Positions 54,982-62,270 of a DNA stretch of 64,000 nucleotides are shown here, piece after piece. The translations under genes were made by a program, and so were the position numbers. The stretch lies in IMG/VR virus record IMGVR_UViG_3300009161_000033, positions 28,037 to 92,036 of that record; one strand, written 5' to 3'. Numbering within the stretch: the first letter of the stretch is position 1; each line of letters begins with the position of its first letter. Source of the DNA: a virus. The notes beneath the pieces were generated by a model, which saw only the letters and a program-made list of their open reading frames with translations, searched no databases and was not told where the DNA came from.

Positions 54982-55782
54982 ATGAGAGAAAAAAATACGG
55001 GAATCCCGATTAACCAAGAAGAAATTCAACACTATCTAAAAGATATCCGTAGGATAAAAGTAATGACACCTGAACGTGAGAAAGAACTCGCTCAGTTAAT
55101 GAAGTCAGGTACTATTACTGATTCAGAAAGAGAAAAAGTCCATAAAGAATTACTTGAGGGTAATTTACGATTTGTCATCACTGTTGCAAAACAGTATCAG
55201 AATCAAGGATTAGATTTCCCTGACCTTATTGCCGAAGGTAATTTTGGTTTGATGAAAGCAATTAAAAACTTTGATTGGAATAAAGACCTACGTTTTATTT
55301 CTTATGCGGTGTGGTGGGTTAAACAATCAATCCTACAATCTCTTAATGATAACGCAAGAACCATCCGACTACCTGTAAACGTTGTTCAAGATTTACATAG
55401 AGCAAAACGTGAGATAGAATCTAACGGTGGAACATTAAGTGATAAATTCCAAAACCTACCGTCAATGATTGACCTTGATATGAATATTAATGAAGAGGGA
55501 GATACCTTGTTTGATATTATCAAGAACGAAGATGCGGATATGCCTGATGAAGTATTCAATAGTAAAGACCTATTAAAAGTTAAACTAATGGGGTTACTAA
55601 CATCCTTAGATGAAAGAGAAAAAGTAATTATTGAAGATTACTTTGGTATCTCAGGGTCACCAAGAACCTTAGAAGATATTGGTGGTGACTTTAGTCTGAC
55701 CAAGGAAAGGGTTAGACAAATTAAGGAGAAAGCCCTTAGGAAATTACGAAACGATAGCTCAATATTATTTGACTATATGTAA
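54982..55782 (+). CDS. Sigma-70 family RNA polymerase sigma factor
   Basis: The 266-residue protein is a nearly full-length, RpoD-like sigma factor. Region 1.2 is INQEEIQHYLKDIRRIKVMT, region 2 runs from LLEGNLRFVITVAKQYQNQG through DLIAEGNFGLMKAIKNFD to YAVWWVKQSILQSLNDNART (regions 2.3-2.4), region 3 is short, and region 4 ends in SLTKERVRQIKEKALRKLRN, a helix-turn-helix for -35 recognition. It is much more host-like than T4 gp55, which lacks region 4. It would redirect host RNA polymerase, possibly to the TATTTAT boxes. A terminator follows. Confidence 0.92.
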   Translation: MREKNTGIPINQEEIQHYLKDIRRIKVMTPEREKELAQLMKSGTITDSEREKVHKELLEGNLRFVITVAKQYQNQGLDFPDLIAEGNFGLMKAIKNFDWNKDLRFISYAVWWVKQSILQSLNDNARTIRLPVNVVQDLHRAKREIESNGGTLSDKFQNLPSMIDLDMNINEEGDTLFDIIKNEDADMPDEVFNSKDLLKVKLMGLLTSLDEREKVIIEDYFGISGSPRTLEDIGGDFSLTKERVRQIKEKALRKLRNDSSILFDYM

Positions 55783-55790
55783 AAAAGAGA

Positions 55791-55823
55791 AAACCTTCTA
55801 TTTATTATGATAGAAGGTTTTTT
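55791..55823 (+). terminator. Terminator after the sigma factor gene
   Basis: AAACCTTCTAT pairs with ATAGAAGGTTT over 11 bp with an 8-nt loop, followed by further T residues. The left arm and loop contain TATTTAT (55799-55805), probably by chance. Confidence 0.9.
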
Positions 55824-55842
55824 ACTTTTATAGAAAAATATT

Positions 55843-56169
55843 ATGAAAAAAATTATTGAATTTGTTAAAAAGTACAAGTTACACATCTTGACTACCTTAT
55901 TGGTTATTTTCTTTTTTCGCTCATGTTCTAAATCAGGTGATGTTAGAAAATTAGAAAAATCAAATATCAAACAAACTGAGGTTATTGATAGTTTAACATC
56001 TGTTGTAAACGGTCAAAAAGATACTATTAATAACATATCGGAAGTAATTAGACTTGAAAAAATTAAAGTCCATACAGAATATGATAATTACATTTCTTCT
56101 AAAAATAGAGGAGAACAATTAATGGAATTACATAAGATTGTTAAACAAAAACTTAAAGAATTAGAATAA
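55843..56169 (+). CDS. Single-pass membrane protein with coiled coil (spanin-like layout)
   Basis: The 108-residue protein has an N-terminal membrane segment (HILTTLLVIFFFRSCSKSGD) followed by a long periplasm-facing coiled coil (SLTSVVNGQKDTINNISEVI). Basic residues precede the membrane segment, giving an N-in orientation. The R-S-C-S-K-S-G sequence after it is echoed by R-A-C-S-S-D-G in the protein encoded at 58079. Proximity to the amidase gene makes an inner-membrane spanin plausible. It overlaps the next gene by one base (TAATG). Confidence 0.6.
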   Translation: MKKIIEFVKKYKLHILTTLLVIFFFRSCSKSGDVRKLEKSNIKQTEVIDSLTSVVNGQKDTINNISEVIRLEKIKVHTEYDNYISSKNRGEQLMELHKIVKQKLKELE

Positions 56170-56855
56170 TGAAAAGAATTTGGGAATGGGTTAAATTAAA
56201 CCCAAACAGAACCATGTTTTTAGTACCTATACTTTTAGTTGCTGGAATCTCTATTTCACACGTTGTGAGTTGGTACGACATTGCAAACCCATTTAGTTGG
56301 GCGGTATACCTGTCAATTGCTATTGAAGTTGGTGCGATGACCGCATTGGTCGCGGCGACAAACAAAATTAAAGGTGGGGTTTGGTTTATGTTTGGACTTG
56401 TAACTTTAATCCAAATGATTGGTAATATTTTCTTTTCCTTTAAAGAAATTGATGCTAACGGTGACCTATTCAAATCATGGGTTGAGTTAACATCCCCATT
56501 ATGGGAAATGATGGGAACTGATACCACTGACGTGATTTCACTTAAACGATGGTTGGCTTTCTTAGAAGGTGGTTTACTTCCTATTATCTCATTAACCTCA
56601 TTACACTTCTTTATCAAGTATGAGGACCGTAAACCCGATACCACTAAAGAACTGTTGGAGGACATTGTTGAAGAATTAACTACCGACCAAACGACTGACC
56701 AAGTTGAAGAAATATCTAAATCTGAAGAAAATTTAGATGAAGAATATACCAATGATGAGGTGAAGTACCTTGACATCCAAGACGATTGGGTATCAACAAC
56801 TACCACAACTACTACTGATGGTATTAGAAGGTTAACATATTCAAAACCAATTTAA
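56169..56855 (+). CDS. Integral membrane protein with four predicted membrane segments
   Basis: The 228-residue protein has segments at about residues 14-33 (MFLVPILLVAGISISHVV), 40-65 (FSWAVYLSIAIEVGAMTALV), 70-90 (GGVWFMFGLVTLIQMIGNIF) and 137-155 (LEGGLLPIISLTSLHFFI). The C-terminal 65 residues are acidic and Thr-rich (DWVSTTTTTTTDG) and probably cytoplasmic. Lying between a spanin-like gene and the amidase, it might take part in lysis (holin or antiholin role), but it is larger than most holins and the call is tentative. Confidence 0.6.
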   Translation: MKRIWEWVKLNPNRTMFLVPILLVAGISISHVVSWYDIANPFSWAVYLSIAIEVGAMTALVAATNKIKGGVWFMFGLVTLIQMIGNIFFSFKEIDANGDLFKSWVELTSPLWEMMGTDTTDVISLKRWLAFLEGGLLPIISLTSLHFFIKYEDRKPDTTKELLEDIVEELTTDQTTDQVEEISKSEENLDEEYTNDEVKYLDIQDDWVSTTTTTTTDGIRRLTYSKPI

Positions 56856-56881
56856 CCTAATAAAACTTTAAGTCATGTTAA

Positions 56882-57487
56882 ATGGTAGATATAATACAAT
56901 ACGGAGACTTCAAACCATTAGGTAAACAAAAGAAAAAATCTCAAATCATATTATCACATTCATCAAGGAATGTTGAGAATTATTTACAATCATTAAAATA
57001 TAGGTATAACGGGAAATTTTTAAGAATTCCCAATTATGTTATTACTAAAGAAGGTAAAATATTACAATTACTTTCCAATACTGAACACAGTAATTTCTTT
57101 AAAGACCTCAATATAAATAGGAATTCAATTAACATTGTATTAGAAAATTTAGGGTGGGTTCAAAAAGAACCACTAAAAGATTATTACGTTAACTGGATTG
57201 GTGATATTTATAAAGGTAAAGTGTTTGAAAGAAAATGGAGAGATTATTTTTTTTGGGACCCGTACACTGAAAAACAAATAGATTCTACAGTTTTATTATG
57301 TAAGATGTTGTTTAAAGAAATGGGAATAAAAAACAATATTATTGGACACAATACACGAATAAATGGTATAGAAAAATTTGAAGGAGTAGTAACCAAAAGT
57401 AATTTTGATTCCAACTTTACCGAGGTAAACCCATCTTTCAACTTTGAAAATTTTATAAAAAAAATAGACGATGAACAACTCACATGA
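56882..57487 (+). CDS. N-acetylmuramoyl-L-alanine amidase (endolysin)
   Basis: The 201-residue protein resembles the Amidase_2 fold, which cuts the bond between N-acetylmuramic acid and the peptide stem. Likely zinc ligands are His26 (IILSHSSRN) and His156 (NIIGHNTRIN), with EKFEGVVTKSNFDSNF supplying the third-ligand/Lys region. VITKEGKILQLL and INIVLENLGW are typical core strands. There is no signal peptide, so release would need a holin. It overlaps the next gene by 17 nt. It is not a close match to T4 lysozyme, which is unrelated. Confidence 0.72.
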   Translation: MVDIIQYGDFKPLGKQKKKSQIILSHSSRNVENYLQSLKYRYNGKFLRIPNYVITKEGKILQLLSNTEHSNFFKDLNINRNSINIVLENLGWVQKEPLKDYYVNWIGDIYKGKVFERKWRDYFFWDPYTEKQIDSTVLLCKMLFKEMGIKNNIIGHNTRINGIEKFEGVVTKSNFDSNFTEVNPSFNFENFIKKIDDEQLT

Positions 57488-58082
57488 TGAAATAAAAAAT
57501 CTTTTGAAAGCTTCAAGAACGATGCTTTCAAAACCTAATTCATTACAGGAATCATTAAGTATTAAAAAACAATATGGTATCTTAACCGAACAAAATGTTA
57601 ATATGACATCTGGTGATATTACTACAAAGATGAATGTCGGTAAAGAAATTGAGACTGCGATTAGTGATGATGAAGAAGAACAATCAGGTAAAGATTTAAC
57701 TCAAGCCTATAGAATTTCAGGAGGAATTTTAGTTCTTCATGGTAAAGACCAAACTGAATTAGAATTAACTACTGATGAGAAAATTGCATTCCAAGAAACG
57801 ATGGACGAATTTGTCGCGGAGGTTTCTGACTTGGTAGACTTTAATAAATTGAATGTTTATCCAAACAATGTTGAATGGTCGGGTAAAATTATTGATTTTG
57901 ATGTTGAATTTATTTACTCAATCGGAGAAGAAAATGGTATTTATGTTAACGGAGATATGATGAAGATGGATGATAAATTTATTGAATTTGTTACTAAATT
58001 AAAATCATATTACGAAAAATTTAAATCAAAATGGGCTAAAATATTAGCATCAAGAAAGAAAACAAAAAAAACTGACGAATGA
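57471..58082 (+). CDS. Putative internal virion protein
   Basis: The 203-residue protein has an N-terminal helix ending KQYGILTEQNV, whose L-T-E fits the prohead protease cleavage pattern seen in other candidates here. The rest is acidic then alpha/beta (DDEEEQSGKDLTQAYRISGG, then FNKLNVYPNNVEWSGKIIDF), with a basic C-terminus (ILASRKKTKKTDE). No enzyme motif. It overlaps both the amidase gene and the next membrane protein gene (ATGA). Packaging into the head is inferred. Confidence 0.6.
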   Translation: MNNSHDEIKNLLKASRTMLSKPNSLQESLSIKKQYGILTEQNVNMTSGDITTKMNVGKEIETAISDDEEEQSGKDLTQAYRISGGILVLHGKDQTELELTTDEKIAFQETMDEFVAEVSDLVDFNKLNVYPNNVEWSGKIIDFDVEFIYSIGEENGIYVNGDMMKMDDKFIEFVTKLKSYYEKFKSKWAKILASRKKTKKTDE

Positions 58083-58711
58083 TTAACATTTTAAAAAAAT
58101 TAGACTTAAAAACTTTATTAATACTAGGATTAATTATTGTAATCCTTTTAATGAGAGCTTGTTCATCTGATGGTGGTGGAAATAAAGGTAAAGAAATTAA
58201 AATTGATGGTAAAAAATACACCATTATCAAACATACAATTGATACAATAATTAAACCTGTGACTCAAACTGTATATAAGAAAGGGGAAACAATTTTTGTT
58301 GATGTACCTGTTTATGTTAATATTCCTGCAAATGTTGATACCGCATCAATCTTAAAAGACTATTACACTAAGTATCCATATAAAGATACACTTATACTTG
58401 ATGATGGATTAGGGTATATTGCGGTAAATGACACAATATTTAAGAATAGAATCTTGAATAGAAAGTTTAAGTCATTCATCAATCAAACAACAATTACGGA
58501 AACTATTTATCTTGAACCAGCACCAAAAATTCAAATGTACATTGGTGGTGTTGCAGGATTTGATAAGGTTAACATAGTTAACTTTGTTGGACCATCCCTA
58601 TTATTAAAAGATAAAAAAGATAAAGTGTATTCTTTAGGAGTTGGTTATAGCAATGCTAAATCATTATCAATCCAAGGGGGTATTTATTGGAAAATTAAAT
58701 TAAAAAAATAA
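58079..58711 (+). CDS. N-terminally anchored membrane protein
   Basis: The 210-residue protein has one N-terminal membrane segment (LKTLLILGLIIVILLMRACS) and a large outside domain that starts with a Gly/Ser turn (SSDGGGNKG) and is beta-rich (YKKGETIFVDVPVYVNIPAN, then MYIGGVAGFDKVNIVNFVGP). The C-terminal 60 residues have the look of a small beta-barrel-like or outer-membrane-type end. The R-A-C-S-S-D-G after the membrane segment resembles the smaller spanin-like protein upstream. It may be a lysis or envelope protein; an unusual lipobox cannot be excluded. Confidence 0.6.
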   Translation: MINILKKLDLKTLLILGLIIVILLMRACSSDGGGNKGKEIKIDGKKYTIIKHTIDTIIKPVTQTVYKKGETIFVDVPVYVNIPANVDTASILKDYYTKYPYKDTLILDDGLGYIAVNDTIFKNRILNRKFKSFINQTTITETIYLEPAPKIQMYIGGVAGFDKVNIVNFVGPSLLLKDKKDKVYSLGVGYSNAKSLSIQGGIYWKIKLKK

Positions 58712-58712
58712 C

Positions 58713-58958
58713 ATGGCCTTAACCGACACTGATAAGAAACAGATTGAGACAATGATTCGTAAAGAAATTAAAGATTTCATTGGGTCAACAACTATGAGAC
58801 AATATGAGGATAAATTAATTGATACACTATCAAGAGAAATCAGAAGAGGTAAACTTGAAAGTGACGTTAAAGATATTGTCGTTAGGTCTTTTAGTGAGTT
58901 TTATCAATTCATGTGGACTCAAAGAAGTTATTGGATGCCAAGAATAAAGAACGCTTAA
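58713..58958 (+). CDS. Small conserved-looking hypothetical protein, 81 residues
   Basis: Sequence is helical (LTDTDKKQIETMIRKEIKDF, then YEDKLIDTLSREIRRGKLES) with a Trp-rich end (YQFMWTQRSYWMPRIKNA). It lies 1 nt after the membrane protein gene and 1 nt before the next gene. The compact size and aromatic tail suggest a small virion or assembly protein, but no family name is known to me. Confidence 0.68.
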   Translation: MALTDTDKKQIETMIRKEIKDFIGSTTMRQYEDKLIDTLSREIRRGKLESDVKDIVVRSFSEFYQFMWTQRSYWMPRIKNA

Positions 58959-58959
58959 T

Positions 58960-59772
58960 ATGAGAATCAACGAAAATTTAACCGCAGATTTAAAATCTAA
59001 AATGTCTACTGAGTTTGGTAAAACAGGTGGTGGAGGTATTGAACAAATGATGGGTCAAAACGGGTTTTTAAATAGTTTGGGTGAAAACAAAAAAAAGAAA
59101 GTGAAAAAAACGGAAACTAAAGAAGTTACAGGGTCAGGTAGTGCGGGAGCAGTTGAAGGACTTTTTTCAGTAACTAAAAAAGAAATGGGGGAAATGAAAC
59201 AAACATCTTTCAAGGCACCAAAGTTAACAATGTTTTCAGATGAATCACCGAAACCAATAAAGACTATGAATGAATCATGTTGGAAAGGTTATAAACAAGA
59301 AGGGATGAAAGATAAGAATGGTAAACAAGTTCCTAATTGCGTTCCTATCAAAGAAAGTGAAGAGGTTAAAGAAAAATGGTCTGAAAAATATAAAAAAAGT
59401 ATTGACTGTAATAATCCTAAAGGATTTTCTCAAAAAGCACATTGTCAAGGTAAAGTTAAAAAAGTTGAAACTAAAGAAGCAACAGGAGCGTCTTCTGCAG
59501 GTTCTTATCTTACAACCGCAGCTTGGGCTAAATCAACCAATAAAAAAGATTGGAGAGGAAAATCAAAGACTCAAATCCCTGGAGGTAGTTTTGTACAAGT
59601 CAAAAAGAAATGTAAAAAATTCCCATACTGTAATCAAGGAGATATCAAAGCATTAAATATTTTTGAAGATGATACCTTTAAAAAGGTTAGTAAAAAAATT
59701 AGTGAGAAACACGGTATTAGTGAAAATGTTATTAAGTCTATCCTTTCTTACGAATATTATAAAACCAAATAA
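58960..59772 (+). CDS. Modular basic protein with repeated TG-SAG motifs, likely internal virion protein
   Basis: The 270-residue protein starts MRINENLT, with an early I-N-E. Two copies of a short module (ETKEVTGSGSAGAVEGLF at about residue 48 and ETKEATGASSAGSYLTTAAW at about 170) flank a cysteine motif CWKGYKQEGMKDKNGKQVPN (about 107-126) and a second DCNNPKGFSQKAHCQGK (about 148-164). I associate both cysteine modules with proteins of T4-like marine phages. The C-terminus ends in a helical SENVIKSILSYEYYKTK. It is strongly basic overall. Packaging with DNA is plausible. Confidence 0.62.
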   Translation: MRINENLTADLKSKMSTEFGKTGGGGIEQMMGQNGFLNSLGENKKKKVKKTETKEVTGSGSAGAVEGLFSVTKKEMGEMKQTSFKAPKLTMFSDESPKPIKTMNESCWKGYKQEGMKDKNGKQVPNCVPIKESEEVKEKWSEKYKKSIDCNNPKGFSQKAHCQGKVKKVETKEATGASSAGSYLTTAAWAKSTNKKDWRGKSKTQIPGGSFVQVKKKCKKFPYCNQGDIKALNIFEDDTFKKVSKKISEKHGISENVIKSILSYEYYKTK

Positions 59773-59783
59773 AAACTTTAAGA

Positions 59784-59790
59784 TATTTAT
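59784..59790 (+). promoter_or_regulatory. TATTTAT box before the acidic zinc/EF-hand-like protein gene
   Basis: TATTTAT starts 22 nt before the ATG at 59806 in a 33-nt gap, matching the 20-22 nt class. Confidence 0.35.
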
Positions 59791-59805
59791 TAAATAAAAA
59801 CAAAG

Positions 59806-61497
59806 ATGAAAAAAATTAATAGTACATATATTGATAATCTTGTTCAGAGAGTAATCAACGAAACATTAGAAAAAAGAGCCGATAGTTTAGTTTCTAAAAT
59901 CAAAACTAACGTCAATGAATTAGGAGGAATGGATGATGGACATCCTAGATTTGGTAAACTTAATTTATCAACAATGACCGATGATGAAATCGCCGATTTA
60001 ATGAGTCAACCTATGAATGGTCACGATGATGAAGAAACTATTGATTTGACAAATATGACAGACGATGATACTTTAGAAGTTTACAAAAATATGAGTGATG
60101 ACGATTTTGAAGAAATTGACGAAGACGATTGTATGGAATGTGGAAAATCTGACATGTATGAAAGTTCAGAAGTTTGTGAATGTGGTGGAGGAATCTACGA
60201 AGGTGAATGTATGGAATGTGGAGCATCTTATATGGAAGAAGGAATTCATGATGAAGAAGATATTAATGGTGATTTTGATTATGTTGATGAAGAAGATGAT
60301 ACTTTAGAATTTGAAGATGATGAAACTGAGGAAGAAGAAGAGAATAAAGAATTCTGTAAATATCAGAAAAAAATGTTTGGGCCTGACGATGAAAGATATA
60401 CTGAAAAATGTTTAGGTAAATCGGCAGTTAAAGACTTATCTCGTAGACCAATCTCAATGAATGAAAGATTAAGAGGTAATCAATCTAAAATTGATAGAAA
60501 TAAAAATGGTAAGATTGATGCTGAAGATTTTAAAATGTTAAGAGGGAAAAATAATAGAGAAATGGGTGAAAGTAGATATGTAACCTCCAAAGGAGGAAGA
60601 TTTGATAAAGAAAATATGCCGATGTCTAGACAAGACATGGAAATGGGTATGAATAATATGCCAGAATTTGATTTAGAAGAATTTTGTTCTCATCATCATA
60701 ATATGGACACACCTGAATGTCAATCATACTACAATCATAATAGCGAAGTTGACGAGGGTAACGCATTTACAGGAGCACTTGCAAATGCTAAAAAACGTCA
60801 TAAAGACAAATTTAATGTTGATGGTAAAAAATTCCATGTTAAAGAATCTGTTAAACTTACTGAATCTGAAATTATTGATTTAATTGAAAAAATTGTTTTA
60901 GAACAAAAAGAAGAAAATAAAGTTAAATCAAATATCAAAACAACTGAAAGACCTAAAGGATTGGCGGCTTACGAAAAAGCGGTTAAAGGTTCTAAAAAAG
61001 AAAACGATGACTATATTAAGTCAGTTGCTAAAAAGATGAAAGATTATTTAAAAGATGGTTCTAAAGGTGAGTATGAAACAAACCCTAAACATTTTCCAAA
61101 AGGTAATGGTCAATTGGCTAAAATGGCTAAAAAAGCTTACGAAATTGACGAAGAAGGTACGGACTTCAACAGGGAAGTTGGAGGATTAAATATCCCTGAC
61201 TATGATAATGGTGGTCACCCAAAGAAAGAGACTATTGAAAAACAAATAAAAGGTAGTTCCGATAATGGTAATAATCCAAAATGGGCAAACGCTGAAGATA
61301 CAGGTGTTAATGATAAATTCTCAGAATATTTTGAAAACGACCAATTAGCAAAATGGAAAGATGAATCATACGGAAGAGTACCTTCTCCTGTATATGGTGA
61401 AACACCTAAAAAAAGTAAAAAGGTTAGTAAAAGTAAATTGAAAGAGGAGTTTGAAATAATGAAATCATTAATTTCATACGATAGAAAGACTCAGTAA
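59806..61497 (+). CDS. Modular acidic protein with Cys ribbon, EF-hand-like loop and targeting-like helices
   Basis: The 563-residue protein starts with a helix LVQRVINETLEKRADSLVSK containing an I-N-E. Residues 20-180 are very acidic and hold a Cys cluster (CMECG, VCECGG, GECMECGAS) at about 109-145 that looks like a zinc ribbon. DRNKNGKIDAED at about 231-242 fits an EF-hand/dockerin calcium loop, with Asp rather than Glu at position 12. At about 347-366 KLTESEIIDLIEKIVLEQ matches a helix that I recall at the start of many packaged proteins. The C-terminal 200 residues are Lys/Gly-rich. The patchwork suggests a fused internal head protein. Confidence 0.6.
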   Translation: MKKINSTYIDNLVQRVINETLEKRADSLVSKIKTNVNELGGMDDGHPRFGKLNLSTMTDDEIADLMSQPMNGHDDEETIDLTNMTDDDTLEVYKNMSDDDFEEIDEDDCMECGKSDMYESSEVCECGGGIYEGECMECGASYMEEGIHDEEDINGDFDYVDEEDDTLEFEDDETEEEEENKEFCKYQKKMFGPDDERYTEKCLGKSAVKDLSRRPISMNERLRGNQSKIDRNKNGKIDAEDFKMLRGKNNREMGESRYVTSKGGRFDKENMPMSRQDMEMGMNNMPEFDLEEFCSHHHNMDTPECQSYYNHNSEVDEGNAFTGALANAKKRHKDKFNVDGKKFHVKESVKLTESEIIDLIEKIVLEQKEENKVKSNIKTTERPKGLAAYEKAVKGSKKENDDYIKSVAKKMKDYLKDGSKGEYETNPKHFPKGNGQLAKMAKKAYEIDEEGTDFNREVGGLNIPDYDNGGHPKKETIEKQIKGSSDNGNNPKWANAEDTGVNDKFSEYFENDQLAKWKDESYGRVPSPVYGETPKKSKKVSKSKLKEEFEIMKSLISYDRKTQ

Positions 61498-61525
61498 TAT
61501 ACATTTAAATAATAGTTATTATATT

Positions 61526-61560
61526 TTCTCCATAAGACCTTTCTTATGGAGAATTTTTTT
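61526..61560 (+). terminator. Terminator hairpin containing the next gene's start codon
   Basis: TTCTCCATAAG and CTTATGGAGAA form a perfect 11-bp stem with a 6-nt loop, followed by seven T residues. The ATG of the next gene (61546) lies in the right arm of the stem. Confidence 0.8.
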
Positions 61561-62013
61561 AATTATATAACAAAACCATTAACCCCTGAAGACGTAGACG
61601 TTTGGTTCAGGAGTAATAATATAATTCCTGAAAAAATGGAGTTATATTCTGATTTTAGTCACTCACTAAACATTCTGATAGTTGATACCTATCTTGGTGA
61701 ACAACCTCAATCTAATGAGACTAAAATTACATTATCTGAAGAGGATAATGAGAAACACTTTGAATGGTGTTGGAATAAAATCGTAGATAACTTTAAGAAA
61801 GAAGGGTTGACTTTTAACAACAAAGGTGAACACTACGACTACTTTAAATCATTCTTTGATGAGATATTTTACAATCAAAAAGATGAGAAGGTTAGAAAGT
61901 CTATTTCGGGTTTTTTTAACGACCTGTTTGATGTTAAAAAACCATTTACAAAATCGGATTTAGATATGATTTCAACAATATATAAAATATTGGACAAACA
62001 TATGAACATATAA
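61546..62013 (+). CDS. Hypothetical protein starting inside a terminator hairpin
   Basis: The 155-residue protein (MENFFNYITKPLTPEDVDVW) is soluble and helical, rich in aromatics and acidic residues. The N-terminal KPLTPEDVDVWFRSNNIIPE looks like a conserved phage-protein start, which supports the ATG at 61546 despite its position in a hairpin; the next in-frame Met is residue 31 (MELYSD). The hairpin could block translation until opened or could end the upstream transcript. No function is recognised. Confidence 0.7.
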   Translation: MENFFNYITKPLTPEDVDVWFRSNNIIPEKMELYSDFSHSLNILIVDTYLGEQPQSNETKITLSEEDNEKHFEWCWNKIVDNFKKEGLTFNNKGEHYDYFKSFFDEIFYNQKDEKVRKSISGFFNDLFDVKKPFTKSDLDMISTIYKILDKHMNI

Positions 62014-62018
62014 AAAAT

Positions 62019-62040
62019 CCCTGTAGTGTTTACTATAGGG
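62019..62040. other. Intergenic hairpin without a plus-strand T run
   Basis: CCCTGTAGT and ACTATAGGG form a 9-bp stem (one G-T pair) with a 4-nt loop in the 74-nt gap between two plus-strand genes. On the minus strand it is followed by six T residues (complement of 62012-62017), so it could terminate minus-strand transcription. The rest of the gap holds no ORF and no clear promoter. Confidence 0.45.
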
Positions 62041-62087
62041 TAAATAAAATTAACTTTTAAGTAATAAAAAAAATAAACTAAACAACA

Positions 62088-62270
62088 ATGGAAACTTTAG
62101 AACAAATCAAAACATTGACCGAGGAATTATCAGTTGATGCGACAAAATTTTTCAAAGGGAATAAAAGTGCTGGGACTAGAGCAAGAAAATCTGCACAAGT
62201 TTTAAAAGACTTACTACAAACTTTGAGAAAAGAAATTTTGGAAGAAAAAAAAGGTGCTGAGAATGAATAA
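62088..62270 (+). CDS. Histone H1-like DNA-binding protein (Hc1 type)
   Basis: The 60-residue protein matches small Bacteroidota/Chlamydia histone H1-like proteins. The core KGNKSAGTRARKSAQVLKDL is the conserved part, with the AGTRARK element, preceded by an acidic helix (IKTLTEELSVDATKFF) and followed by LQTLRKEILEEKK. Such proteins bind and compact DNA in the cell. A phage copy could compact or reorganise host or phage DNA. It lacks the long Lys/Ala-rich tail of chlamydial Hc1. An 8-nt overlap couples it to the next gene. Confidence 0.75.
   Translation: METLEQIKTLTEELSVDATKFFKGNKSAGTRARKSAQVLKDLLQTLRKEILEEKKGAENE

Noticed and set aside
55799-55805. TATTTAT as a promoter for the spanin-like gene
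   Set aside because: It is in the left arm and loop of the sigma-gene terminator and 44 nt from the ATG, outside the usual spacing classes.
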